The notes beneath the pieces were generated by a model. That model was given only the letters and a program-made list of their open reading frames with translations. It had not been told where the DNA came from and made no database searches. Positions 19,300 to 29,778 of a stretch of DNA of 31,100 nucleotides are shown one piece after another. This DNA is from Lingula anatina (lineage: Eukaryota; Brachiopoda; Lingulata; Lingulida; Lingulidae): the NCBI RefSeq assembly GCF_001039355.2, contig NW_019773964.1:1-31100 (forward strand). Reading direction: 5' to 3'. The position numbers and the translations under genes were made by a program. Positions within the stretch are counted from its first letter, which is position 1, and each line of letters opens with the position of its first letter.

Positions 19300-19460
19300 N
19301 NNNNNNNNNNNNNNNNNNNNNNNNNNNNNNNNNNNNNNNNNNNNNNNNNNNNNNNNNNNNNNNNNNNNNNNNNNNNNNNNNAAAGACTTGGGGGGGGGGG
19401 GCATAGAGAATAATGAGCATACTGTAGTTTTCATTCAAAGGTAATTGCTTACCAAGAGTA
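19300..19460. other. Assembly gap (82 N) followed by a second copy of the element's 3' end
   Basis: Ns occupy 19300-19381. Immediately after, AAAGACTT, a 12-base G run and 19402-19460 repeat the sequence at 19056-19114 exactly (59 of 59). Past 19460 the two copies diverge. Either a second tandem element lies in the gap, or two versions of one locus were joined. Confidence 0.85.
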
Positions 19461-20639
19461 TATTTGGGAAAAACGCTTAAAAACAATTATTGATTTGGCT
19501 ACTATTGTAATTGGATATAAATATATATAAAGGTATATATTTGAGAAAAGATATCTTAAAGATAAAATCTCCTATGTTAATTTTAGAGGTATGAAATTAG
19601 GTAAAATTAGGAGTAAATATCATAATAATTATTATTGTTGTTGTAGTAACGGTATGTGATAGAATAATGACAAATTTTTAACTCTGAAAAAAATGTAAAA
19701 TTTGTTCAAAGGATACATTTATAAATACGGACCAAGCATCCAAAATTAAAATTTGGCATCACTGTTTAGATGGCTTAATTGAGTTTAATGAAAAGGATTT
19801 TTATCTTCCGGGGACTTTTATTGTTCACGTTGATATAATTTTAAAAATAATATACCATTATTTTTTTATAAAGAGGAGAACGCGTGTGGAATCCTGCATT
19901 AATTCCACATTGTGTATTCATAATTAATCAACGTGTTATTATATAATTTGCGTCTGTCCTGCATACATAAATATTATTTTCGGTAGAGGCCCATAGGTAG
20001 GCCTATTCCTTAGGCAGATGCATATCACCTGTTAATATTGCACAACAATTAGTATGTAAATAAGTAGCAGCCACATGTACACATATGTAAATAAGTAGCA
20101 GCCACATGTACATATAGATTCCCTGTGTTTAATCTGTATATAATTTGAAGCTTGTCCATAATAAAGACGCTTTTTGATCTGAGACTGAAGATGTGAGGTT
20201 GTTCTGTTATGCTTCTCTGTGCACGTAAAGTGAAAGACTGAGTCGAATCTGGAGTCATATCGGAGCCCATAGATTAGTTAATTCGTTAATGGAAACTGAT
20301 ACACTGAAATTCAGTACAGTTGTAAATTAAAGTTAAAGTCATTTTAGACGGTTCACAACAGTAGTTTGAAGTATTTTATTCGTCTGCTTCCAAAACAAAT
20401 ATTTATGCAACGATAATTTTGTGGATACTCGTCTACCTGGTCGAATCCATTTCCAGATAATGTAAACCGACGCAACCTTACACTTACACAATGTAAAATT
20501 AAAATATTCCGGAATTTATTATCTCAAGGTCTATAATTGACATAAACCACCAAGATAACAAACTGCAGTGGGCACAGACTGGCGCATACGGCTCGTTCAG
20601 GCGGTAGTACTCACAACGTCAAGGCTTTTCTCTTTCTGA
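19461..20639. repeat. Repeat S copy 1 and short tandem duplication
   Basis: About 19883-20070 resembles 22408-22600 (shared landmarks: GTGTGGAA.CCTGCAT, CAACGTGT, GCATAAATA, GTGTGTAAAT-like end), a diverged interspersed repeat. Positions 20054-20115 are two tandem copies of a 31-base unit (ATGTAAATAAGTAGCAGCC...). No gene is supported. Confidence 0.5.
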
Positions 20640-20679
20640 ATGGTCAATAATGGAGGATATATGTGCAGTACTACCACAA

Positions 20680-20711
20680 TGACGTCATTTAGGTTGAAAG
20701 GGGAATTCCCC
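20680..20711 (+). promoter_or_regulatory. CRE and palindromic kappa-B site
   Basis: TGACGTCA (20680-20687), the full cAMP-response element, lies 12 bases from GGGGAATTCCCC (20700-20711), a perfect palindrome of NF-kappa-B class. A CGCCATTTG motif (about 20748) and a strong donor CTG/GTAAGT (exon end 20775) follow. This would suit the promoter and non-coding first exon of the gene model at 21370-21793. Sites are seen; binding is inferred. Confidence 0.4.
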
Positions 20712-21383
20712 GTAAAATCCACTTATCTAGAATTCCTAATAGCGAGACGCCATTTGTCAGAATCAATTATAACTGGTAAGTTATCGTTCTTTTTACCAAA
20801 CTGTGGTGGTGGGTGGGTGGGAGGGGGGTTAAGTCAGAAATAGCAAGATGAAGTAGATGGACATGGAGTTACTAGTAATTGGCATGTGACAACGTTGTCG
20901 ACATTTGGAAAAGTTCTGCGTATGAAATTTAAAGAAAGCTGTTGCTACTTTCACTTTGCACCCGGATGTGTTCTAACGTGAAAGATTTAAAAAATCTTGA
21001 AATGTGAAGGATCATTGTACATAAGTGATAAAGATAATAGGGTTTAAAGGACCCCCAATGGTTGCTATGGTGTAAGGCTAAAAGAGCTAAGCCGTTAAAA
21101 CACGGTCAAGGCACGGTCAGAATACCTTAATGGCCAATAACATAGTTATAGTATCTTAGCTATAATACAGCAAACCAAATAAATCAAATAATACATTGAA
21201 TTACATCAGTGATTCAAGTAACAGTACAATTGTATTAATAGCTAAATAATTAATCTATGCATACGACCCATGTCACATTTTCTGTCACTCGTGATCAATC
21301 ATACACTACTCCAGTACCTCGTTCTTTTCATTCGCTCCTTTGAAGTAACGGACTTGTTTTATAATATAGATATCACAGCCACC

Positions 21384-21793
21384 ATGCAGCCTGCAGGTAA
21401 ATACATCCAAGTTCTTCATCCATATACAGTCATTTATCCAATAGACATCGTCAGACCATTACCTGGTGAGTACTGTGCATGTAAACTTTCAGTTAAACCG
21501 AGCAGTTTAATGCCATAGCTCATACATACTAGTAGCAGCGACCACTGCTGTCTTCTGTAAACGCATCTTTAGATAAAAGCCTTCCCATTGCTGATAATTA
21601 TTATTATTAGTCATTAAATTTTGTATTTGACTTTTTTCCGTTAGAAGACAACGTAGTTTTCTCCCAGTTGACAGCATTAGGCTCTCAGGCCGACTGCAAG
21701 TTTATTGTCGCGAGTCAACGCAAGGTCGATTTTGACATCGTTTGCTTTGTTCTCCCCCCCCCCCCCAATATCAATGCATATTGTACATACTAA
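21384..21793 (+). CDS. Candidate small spliced gene, function unknown
   Basis: Gene model, exons joined 21384-21465 and 21645-21793. Exon 2 starts at 21370 after an acceptor (TTATAATATAG), has a full Kozak context GCCACCATG at 21384, and ends with CTG/GTGAGT at 21465. Exon 3 begins after a strong pyrimidine tract and TTAG at 21644. The phase carries across: 82 coding bases leave one base, and exon 3 is open in exactly that frame to TAA 21791-21793, predicting 76 residues beginning MQPAGKYIQVL. The last part runs through a 13-C tract (21754-21766, four prolines), so the true end may differ or a further exon may exist. An upstream non-coding exon may end at 20775. AATAAA occurs at 22032. I do not recognise the protein; no signal peptide or membrane segment is clear. 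Confidence 0.35.
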
Positions 21794-22820
21794 CACACTT
21801 ATAATATAACAAGATAGTTTCAATTCCTAAATTGCATGAAAGTCACTAGGACAGGTATAGACGCGAGTGATGCTCTGTACGTCGATTCTCAGCAGGATAT
21901 CGGTAATACAACACATGCTGTCATTACAATACTTTTTGTGTTAGGCGGATATGTATATAATAGTGCCTCTAAACACATTGTTGACTTAGTGGCAACCTTT
22001 TAAAAAATCGATTAACAGGCAAGCACGAGACAATAAACGAAGTCAAGTGTACAGGTATTCAATAATTTGGGCGCTATAACGGTGCAGTCCTAGCGAGGTT
22101 ATTTTACTTTAGAACTGCATGCTCAGGTAGACTTGATATTAAGTCTTAATTGGCAGCGAGCCTTGGCAGTTAGTCAAATCACACAGTGTGCGATCGATAA
22201 GTGCCACAATAGCTGCAGTCTTTGATACAAACAAACGGTCTATGCAACAAAGATTTGACTGATCCAGATACAACAAAAAATTATTGATACACGTATGTCA
22301 CATGTTGATAGGAGAAGGAGGGGTCTATTAAAAAAATTAACTGCAAGTTCCAAAAAAGAGAGAGTCGGTGAAAAAAAACATAAACCAAATTAATTTTCGA
22401 CAACCGACTGTGTGTGGAAACCTGCATCAATTTCATATCGTGTAATCATATTTAGTCAACGTGTGGTTATCTAATTAGTGTCTGTGTTTGCATAAATAAT
22501 TAGCATTCTCTGTGGGGTCTGTAGGTACTGGGGTATGTCTGAAACAGATGAATATAGCGTGTTAGCACAATTAGTGTGTAAATCAAACACCTGTATGCAA
22601 ATAGTAGCTGCTCTTTAAATCACTTTCCAACCCACAATATGACGCCACACCATCAACTAAATAGTGTTATAAAAAAAAAAACTCTGACAGAACAAACTTT
22701 TTCGTACTTTTTTTTTGCTTTTATGACCGCATTCAGAACAGTAGACTAACTTTTATGCGGGTGATATGTGCCGACCCACTAAAAAAGTTTGCCGTTTAAT
22801 CCGCTAATAGACACTGAATA
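21794..22820. repeat. Repeat S copy 2 and other non-coding DNA
   Basis: 22408-22600 is a diverged copy of the repeat at 19883-20070. About 21937-22000 resembles part of the R family described below (GTGTTAGGCGG, then AAACACA..TTGACTTAGT). The rest shows nothing supportable. Confidence 0.4.
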
Positions 22821-22894
22821 GTTTCCCCGTGGGGAAGTATTCAAGTGGGTCGGCCATATTGGACCGTCGGACTAATAACTCCACTGTTCTGAAT

Positions 22895-22970
22895 GCATTA
22901 TTAATATTATTTCCAAACACAGCTGACTTAGTCGCATTCCAAGGGTCAACAAGAAACATCCATTTCGTAT
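22895..22970. repeat. R repeat, partial copy
   Basis: TATTTCCAAACACA, CTGACTTAGTCGCATTCC and AAGGGTCAACAAGA match the copy at about 24340-24390 almost base for base. The unit then diverges. Confidence 0.7.
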
Positions 22971-23706
22971 ATTTCTGTTCCTTAAACCCTCCTGGGTGTG
23001 AATATACTTTCTGTAACAACTGGGAACAAAATAAGTATTATCAATTTTCTCAGTTATCCAGATGAACACTAACATCATACTCTGGGGCGCAAGAGAGAAA
23101 TGGTATGTGTTTTAACATAGGTGATGCTTATGATAGAGTAGCTAACCTTAAAGGGGGGGGGGGGGGGAGGGGCTGTACCCAAACAGGGATAACATCACGT
23201 TTTTGTAGATAAAATCTCCTTAACCGAAAATGATGTTTTGCCCCAAAAATCCCATAGTACGTCACACGATGAACTTGGAGCTGTGTTTCAAGCATAAATA
23301 TACGTTTTGAAAATATGAATGCATCGGGAATAAAAAAAAGCTAATACCTAAGATCTCCAACCTGCAGTCCTCCTTTAAATTCTTGGTCACTACCAGTCGG
23401 ATGACTTTTAGGTGCAGTGAAGACCATGGAAGTCGTAGAGATAAAGGAACGGATGCAAGGGATTTGCTAGAGAGGCGTAAGATAAGCCCAAGTTTGCTTT
23501 GTGAGTCGCATTCAACGTTCACTGGCGAATCGCGAGCGTGCGCTGAGTGCATGCCCTTTTTACTACTGGCGTGGGAGCCATTTCCACCGTGCGTTCGATT
23601 CTGTTTAATTTGTGAGGGTGTGCGCAGCACTCAACACGCTGTGGGGCACTTGTTCCTTCATAACTTGCGTCGTAAGTCTTAGATTACGTATTTCTAACGG
23701 TACCTT

Positions 23707-23732
23707 AAAAAAAAAAAAAAAAAAAAAAAAAA
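23707..23732. repeat. 26-base A run
   Basis: Uninterrupted A tract. It could be the tail of a retroposed sequence on the plus strand (upstream part about 23380-23706), but I could not find target-site duplications or identify a source. Confidence 0.5.
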
Positions 23733-23820
23733 GAACGTTTGTTGCAGATGTCCAATGTCCTCCGTACGTGCTTACAAGCTGTCGACAAATTTCACAGGAA
23801 GAACTTGCGTGGAATGTAAG

Positions 23821-24455
23821 ATTCTGCACACAGTTTGAAAGTACTGGATGGCGTGAAACAGATATAGACATGATGTCATGCTGTTTATGTCACGTCTCAG
23901 TAGATAACAATAACACAACATCAGACAGTTTTTTGACATACTGTCAGAAAAATCCCCCCTTTTGTGTAAGGCAGCTATGAATAGTATTTCCAATCACACA
24001 ACTGGCTTAGTTCTGACATTGGATAAATACAAGGGTCAACAGTGATGAAGGATGTATAAACAAAACGGGAATGCATACTTCAGCTCTCTCAGGGACGTAT
24101 TTTATCTTACCTATATGTAAAAGCGTGGCACGTGAGATTTTGCACACAGTTTGAACGCACGTACGGCCGGTTGTGACCGAGTTTTACGAAATTGCACTGA
24201 ATGGTGTGAGAGCAAATACAGACATGATGTCATACTGTTCATGTCACGTCTCAATAGATAACGATAACACAACATCATGCGATTATGTTGACATACTGTC
24301 AGAAAAACCCCCTCTTTTGTGTTAGGCGGTTATGAATAGTATTTCCAAACACAACTGACTTGGTCGCATTCCAAGGGTCAACAAGAGACAACAAGTTGTA
24401 TAAACAAAACGCCTATTCATAGTAACCTCTGCCAAGGACACACACTTTTTGTAGC
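23821..24455. repeat. R repeat, two neighbouring direct copies
   Basis: About 23821-24105 and 24136-24455 share a long series of landmarks in the same order: TGCACACAGTTTGAA, ACAGACATGATGTCAT, GTCACGTCTCA.TAGATAAC, ACATACTGTCAGAAAAA.CCCC, GTATTTCCAA.CACA, AGGGTCAACA, and TGTATAAACAAAAC. They are diverged direct copies with a period of about 315 bases. No coding potential is convincing; open frames here are chance. Confidence 0.8.
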
Positions 24456-24552
24456 GCAAGAAAGGTGTTATGAATTTGCCAGAAAAATATTTATACATAT
24501 CGGTGACTATGCAGTTACAAATCAATCTATGACCCGAGAAGAAAGTATTTGT

Positions 24553-24755
24553 ATTTAGACCACGGTGGAAGTGAAGAACAAATGTCTCAGACGTGCTGTA
24601 ACTCGCATAACCGTACGTCTCGCATGAATGCGTTATAACCCTCTGATGGACCCGTGGTCTAAATAAGATAGATCCCTCGTCACGAGGGTTATGTGACATT
24701 CACTTGTGCTATGCACTCGTGTATGCCACATAACCCTCGCTGACTCGGGGTCTAT
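24553..24755. repeat. Nested inverted repeats inside R repeat DNA
   Basis: Arms 24553-24565 and 24652-24664 (ATTTAGACCACGG and its exact reverse complement, 13 bp) are followed by a second, longer pair: 24668-24698 with 24724-24755, about 27 of 32 matching, containing GAGGGTTATGTG. They lie side by side, so the DNA or an RNA from it could form two adjacent hairpins. Confidence 0.7.
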
Positions 24756-24835
24756 CTATTACACAGTATCTCCAAACACAACGTTGACTTAGTCGCAGCA
24801 TTTTATACTTACATGAGATAACACTAGAGACTGTA

Positions 24836-25408
24836 CGAGGGCGAGTCGATACATAACCAGCTTAACCTTTTTCGGGTTGAGATCTACTTCTTCTTTTTCA
24901 ATATAATTTCCCTCCAGGGCAATGCTCTTGGACCATCGGTGTTCAAGTACAATCAGCCCAGAAGTGAAGAAGTCAGGGTCCATTGAACCACCCCTCAACT
25001 GCGGCCACGACTTCTTCGTCCACAGGGCGTCCAGACCTGGCTTCATCTTCTAAAGACGTTTTACCCCGTTTATACTCCCCAAGCCAGCATTTAACTTGCG
25101 CATAAGATGGTGCAGAAGACCCATACACATCAACTAACTCGGCATGTATGTCCTTACCAGTTTTACCTTTCAAATGCAAATTTCAAATGCAAGTACCGAA
25201 TTACAGCACGGTACTCCATTTTTGATGAAAAGCTTGCTTTTACATCACTAGCCATGTTTGACATTCAATATCTGACAAACAAATGACCGTATTCATGTGT
25301 AGTTTTGTACCCAGGCACAATACTTGTATTGAAACAATGCGTGAAAATCGTGGATGTCTCGGTTGGTTGGAGATGTGTTAGGCCGGGTAATATATTGACT
25401 CGCCCTCG
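24836..25408 (-). mobile_element. Internally deleted mariner element (573 bp)
   Basis: Ends are CGAGGGCGAGTCGATACAT on the left and its near-perfect reverse complement on the right (differences only at two inner positions), each flanked by TA (24834-24835 and 25409-25410), the mariner target. Full-length relatives are about 1.3 kb, so more than half is gone. It sits in an R repeat copy, and sister copies show the uninterrupted site. Confidence 0.92.
24867..25255 (-). pseudogene. Mariner transposase, large in-frame deletion
   Basis: Met at 25255 begins MASDVKASFSSKMEYRAVIR. The helix-turn-helix N-terminus follows (KGKTGKDIHAELVDVYG, APSYAQVKCWLGEYKRGK, LEDEARSGRP). At about 25023 this jumps to the far C-terminus (DEEVVAAVEGWFNG; then DPDFF.SGL, HRWSKSIALEGNYIEKEEVDLNP in another frame). 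The whole catalytic DDD domain, including the usual WVHYE and YSPDLAPSD regions, is missing. A 13-base tandem duplication at 25168-25193 adds a frameshift near residue 24. The copy cannot make active transposase. Such deleted forms can still be moved by a full-length transposase elsewhere. Confidence 0.9.
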
Positions 25409-25477
25409 TATAAACAAAACTAGACGAACTGTCACTAAGTGTTGATACCTGGATTAACTGGGATAATTTAAAAATCA

Positions 25478-25600
25478 GTACATTCCAAGGTCAAAATAGC
25501 TGACTTAGTTACATTACGCGGGTCAAAAAGAGACAAAGGTTGTAAAAACAGAATGGCTATGTATTAAAACCTCTACCAGGGACTCATATTAAAGTTGGAA
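25478..25600. repeat. R repeat, diverged copy
   Basis: CATTCCAAGGTCAAAATAGC, CTGACTTAGTTACATTACG, GGGTCAAAAAGAGACAA, GTTGTAAAAACAGAA and AACCTCTACCAGGGAC parallel 24341-24440. Confidence 0.65.
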
Positions 25601-25708
25601 GAATTGACATTAAAGTGTTTACCTGTAACCCATGAGCCAGACACCTATGGAAATTTCATAAATTAAAACCAAAATATTTAGAAAATATTGTTTGAGAACG
25701 AAATTGGT

Positions 25709-25915
25709 ATTTGGCGAATGATTCGTATACAGGGTATAGTTTAACACTTATAAACAACATTTGGAGCCTCCGCTGTTTTATTCTAGAAAATTATGTACAG
25801 GTAACTAGTTTAAATTCCAAATTAGTTTAAATTTGGCGAATGATTTGTAAGTGCCAAACTTATGAACAAAATTTGGAGCCTCAACTGTTTTAAATCAAAA
25901 ATTATGCTACTAGTT
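25709..25915. repeat. Tandem duplication, period about 122 bp
   Basis: Two copies start at 25709 and 25831 with ATTTGGCGAATGATT and share TTTGGAGCCTC..CTGTTTTA and AAAATTATG. They are diverged by many substitutions and indels. A (TA)n run follows at about 25927-25941. Confidence 0.75.
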
Positions 25916-26141
25916 AAACGTGATGATATATATATATATATGTGCAAAGAATTCAGTTTATTGGAATGTATTTCTGAATAACAAGTCAAGAAAATTCACT
26001 AGTTCACTAAAGACACAAAACAACTGTCACTTTTACTTTAAAAACCTTTTTTTATTATTTTGATCAATTTAGTTTTAAAATTAGTATTGATAAACAAAGT
26101 ATTGCGTTTTCAATAATTAATATGTTAAATTACAATCCATA

Positions 26142-26331
26142 ACTGCAAGGTTGTGTCGATGACCAGAATACAACGATGACCAAAATACAATGTTGAGTCA
26201 ACGTCACATTATGATGGTGTTTTGACGTGGCTGGATCAATGTTGACTTTACGTTGAATTGAGGTAGATCAACGGCAATTCAACGTATCAACCTGTTTTCA
26301 ACGTTGATCCAACGCGACTTTGCCTGCTGGG
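26142..26331. repeat. TCAACGT-rich interspersed repeat
   Basis: Many copies of CAACGT/ACGTTGA in both orientations, ending in TTTGCCTGCTGGG. This is the signature of a non-autonomous repeat type seen in fish and invertebrate genomes, with a CCCAGCAGGCAAA end. The left end is not clear. Confidence 0.6.
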
Positions 26332-28049
26332 TATGCCCTTATAATCAGTACATGGTCCATAACAGGAGGGGTTACATTACAAACAGACTCATTGCTGTAT
26401 TGATATACATTATTTTGCGGAATAGACGACAGTAGTTAATTTGGTCTTTTAGGAAATCGATTTGGTTCAAATAACACAAACAACCTAATTTCTTAAAAAT
26501 ATATTTTAATGTGGTAACCCTCCCTCCCCCATTATTTTGCTGTTGTTGTAAATAAAACGACTTACACTTTCACTAATTACAGATAAAAATTAAAACTATA
26601 TTAAACGAGTAAAATGATAAGAGGTTATTGAGTGTATAAGTTAAGTTTCACCAAGTGTCAACAAGTGTAGAACATGTTTTTAGTGTCAGAAAAATATGGA
26701 AAATGTCAAAGTCAGTAACAGTTTACGTGATTGGTTAATTTCATAACATAGGCCAATTTAATTTTGATCAACTGTTTATTACATGATAACTAAGTTTTGG
26801 ATAAGGCCCAAGCATGATTAATTCAAATAATATATTTAATATCTTTAATTGAAAACAAGTCTCTTAGGGATTACCTCATAAGGAAATGTAACATGGTGAC
26901 TTGCAACATGAGAATGGAAAATATTTTGTAATCACGCAAAGCAATGAAAAGAAAACAAGAAAATGCATGATCAGTAGAACATGATCAGTAGGCAGAAATA
27001 GAGTTAAAATACTTATGGAATTGTGTGAAAAGTTAATCGGTGAAATTGAAAGCTCCATATCGTTGTCGTTATTCCTGACTATAACACTGTGTTAAAATTC
27101 CTAAATTCTCATAACACACTAAGACTATTGTGGTAAAAATATTGAAAATAAATAAGTTTTTAAAAACATCGCAATAAAAGCTAATATCTAACAGTGGGGA
27201 AATGACAATCAAAGACCAACGTGCGACAGGGGAAAAGCTTGTCAATCAGACCACTTCTCGCCTTTACATTATGGTACTGTTGATTGGGACATCGCTTAAA
27301 TGGGGGGGGGGGGGGTCTTACTATTGCTCGCAATCTATTGTTTAACGCGATTGTTATCATCTCTCGAACAAGCTTAAAGGGGGTAGTCGGGTAAAATAGC
27401 CTTAAAATCATGTTTTTGAGTTTTTTTGTATATATTAATAAAAAAAAAGATCTAACAATGAGTGTGATAATGCCAACCTTAACGCCAACTTTCTGGACTA
27501 ATTCAGTATCAAAAAGAGCTTACCATCTGAATGGAGTAAAAGTACCTCCTCCCATGGAAGAAAATTTCACGTCGCATCCCATGAAATAACTGATTCGATT
27601 AAAAAAGTTACCAAACCATCCAAATATTTCACTTTTTATCAACAAAAAAATCCAAGGCCGTATAATATCACCAGATAAAAGTGTAAGTAAATGGCAAGTG
27701 GATATTTAAAAGCCTTAAGTGATGATAATTGGCAATTGACGTATTTATATCCCTCTTACAAGAAAAAAGATGACACGAAACTGAAGAAGACCCTAGTCTA
27801 AAGCAAGAAACGTTTTGCACAGTTTAGCTTCTATTCATTGTGTACCCTAGCTTACGCACATGTACGAGTGGTATTCAAATAAGCTACGCGTATATGTAGT
27901 ACAAAACATCACTGTTACGAATAAGCAAACTTCTTTAGTCTTTTTCACATCTATTTTATTTGCTTGTCATTGAAATTGTCACGTAGAAACTGAAATGAAC
28001 AAAATACATCAAATTAAGAAATAATCCTTAAATTATGTTACAATTACAG
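26332..28049. other. No supported gene
   Basis: AT-rich, with a G run at about 27302-27315 and an A-rich run near 27439-27448. Open frames at 26876-27058 and 27181-27411 are short and unremarkable. Confidence 0.45.
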
Positions 28050-28231
28050 CTTATAAAGTTCTTATTAACTGTTTAAATTACTTAATGATTCATAAAGTCT
28101 TACCTCATTGCGGGAATTAGTGTCTTTTAATGATCAGAACATAACTATGCTAAGCGCGTGCTCTAGTCAAAAAAGTAAAACGCTATCTCCACCGATGTGC
28201 ATAACAGCTAAGACGGGCCAAAACCGTAACA
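28050..28231. repeat. 182-bp exact duplicate, first copy
   Basis: Identical at all 182 positions to 28622-28803 (offset 572). Confidence 0.95.
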
Positions 28232-28621
28232 TGGCTCCCCTAAATTGTGAAAGCAATTTACACAATATACAGTTTACCTTATCATTACTTATACAAAAAA
28301 GATATTGCTTGGAAATTATTAAGAATTACCTTACCTTCAACACTTTTAAGGAACATTAAAACTTACTGTTAATTACCGTATTAAAAACATAAAATACCTT
28401 GCAATCCCATAAACACAAATAGCTCAACATGTAACTGTCTTTAGAAAACAAAAGTGTTCATTAAATCTACACAAATTGTAGCATAGAATCATAACAAACT
28501 GACATTATTGCCACAGTTAACAGTTATTTTGGCTCCTCGACGGGGTCTTCTCCGGTCAATAAAAGAATTAACTTGTGCACTGGTCTCTCATATGTAGAGT
28601 CCCTAACTTTCAACTTGAGCN
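28232..28621. other. Non-coding stretch ending in a single N
   Basis: No gene seen. Ends at one ambiguous base (28621), directly before the second copy of the 182-bp duplicate. Confidence 0.5.
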
Positions 28622-28803
28622 CTTATAAAGTTCTTATTAACTGTTTAAATTACTTAATGATTCATAAAGTCTTACCTCATTGCGGGAATTAGTGTCTTTT
28701 AATGATCAGAACATAACTATGCTAAGCGCGTGCTCTAGTCAAAAAAGTAAAACGCTATCTCCACCGATGTGCATAACAGCTAAGACGGGCCAAAACCGTA
28801 ACA
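28622..28803. repeat. 182-bp exact duplicate, second copy
   Basis: Begins immediately after the single N at 28621. Perfect identity in non-coding DNA together with an N at the border points to a scaffold join in which the same sequence was placed twice. Confidence 0.95.
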
Positions 28804-28994
28804 ATCACAATGCAATGGGATATGTGTGAAAAATATTTTAAGTAAGTTTTATTAAAAAAAAGGGTATGAAATATAATAAAAAGTGAGTATAGCACATTTT
28901 ATTGCGGAATGAAACACAATAAATAGACAGTAAGTAGAATATTTAACTAGAGATTAAAAAAGAAAAGAGTGAAAATAGAGACGTTATACAGTCA

Positions 28995-29112
28995 ACTCTA
29001 GTGTGGGACTCGAACCAACACATTGTTAAATTTCTGCATACTTCCCTATCATTGGATACCATTGTAGTCTCATAACAAGTGTCGCTGTCCACTACACCAC
29101 CAGGTCGTTGTG
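28995..29112 (-). repeat. tRNA-like sequence (tRNA-derived SINE head or intron-bearing pseudo-tRNA)
   Basis: On the minus strand a B box GGTTCGAGTCC (29006-29016) lies about 80 bases after an A-box-like TGGTGTAGTGGACAGCG (29083-29099). The T-stem pairs at 4 of 5 positions. The distance is too long for an intronless tRNA, the acceptor ends do not pair well, and no anticodon arm is clear. Pol III promoter boxes of this kind head tRNA-derived SINEs. Confidence 0.4.
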
Positions 29113-29273
29113 CAAACCACCGCCGTTTTGTTACATTATATTTACTTGCATCAAGGGTTTGCTTTATTATAATTCTATTATACCCAGATTGTCAATTCAA
29201 AGCGCTTTTACTAAATATCTACTGTTTTACAGTAGGACCCTAGCTTTTAGACCCAGTTCTTCTGTATGACGGG

Positions 29274-29445
29274 CGGACTCTGTGTTTCGTGATAGCTGTC
29301 ATGAAACGTAGGGTCCGGTTTAATGCAGGGTCCGGGGGACCCTGTATATTATACCTAATTACCATGATATAGAGTCCGAGACCCGTTATTTCAACCCTGG
29401 TTTCTGAAATAACGGGTCCCGGGTCCCGGACCTTCTGGTACATGA
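29274..29445. repeat. Branched hairpin element, copy 1
   Basis: Outer stem GGTCCGG (29312-29318) with CCGGACC (29426-29432). Inside it: hairpin CAGGGTCC...GGACCCTG (29326-29344) and a hairpin with 14-bp perfect arms (29380-29393 and 29405-29418, loop 11). Left of the outer stem is an imperfect hairpin around TTTCGTGATAGCTGTCATGAAAC. The region is homologous to 30087-30316: same order of parts, shared GGACTCT, ATAGCTGT, CCCTGGTTTCTGAA and GACACCGG/CACACCGG landmarks. Further GGTCCCCGGACC-type palindromes continue to about 29490. Confidence 0.75.
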
Positions 29446-29743
29446 CACCGGGGGGCACTGCATTTTGAAACGTAGGGTCCCCGGACCGCCAGTTTTAAAA
29501 TGGAGGGGCCGCTTTGAAAGTCCTTTCAGAATGATCATTGTTATTGTCCACAATCGATCACTTTCTAACAGAACGTAGTATAGCATTGGTAGATGGAATA
29601 CGGAAACCTACTTGATAATGATTTACAGCAACTCTTCTTATGCTACGTTTAGCATTAGTTAAGGTGACTGCTTGATAACTTCCACCTCGTTGATATCTTC
29701 GAACAGCTCCTATGTCCATCGTGACTTCAGGCTTGCTCGGGGG
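29446..29743. other. Flank between hairpin elements
   Basis: Contains a GAAACGTAGGGTCC repeat of the copy-1 edge (near 29467), then ordinary sequence. No gene seen. Confidence 0.4.
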
Positions 29744-29778
29744 TATATATACACGTGCTCGATGACATGCTTTCAGTT
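29744..29778 (+). promoter_or_regulatory. Core-promoter-like site: TATA, E-box, initiator
   Basis: TATATATA starts at 29744; CACGTG E-box at 29752-29757; initiator TCAGTT at 29773-29778 with the A at 29775, 31 bases after the first T of the TATA box, the canonical spacing. A frame without ATG, open from 29787 to 30041, follows; its content is unrecognised. The site lies between the two hairpin elements. Confidence 0.3.

Larger units (their letters stand above)
24762..25440. repeat. R repeat copy interrupted by mariner
   Basis: Left of the mariner: CTCCAAACACAACGTTGACTTAGTCGCA; right: TAAACAAAAC. In the uninterrupted copies at 24055 and 24399 the corresponding junction reads TGTATAAACAAAAC. 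Confidence 0.75.

Noticed and set aside
23612-23980. 122-codon frame containing a lysine run
   Set aside because: The lysines are the translated 26-base A tract; the rest overlaps the R repeat.
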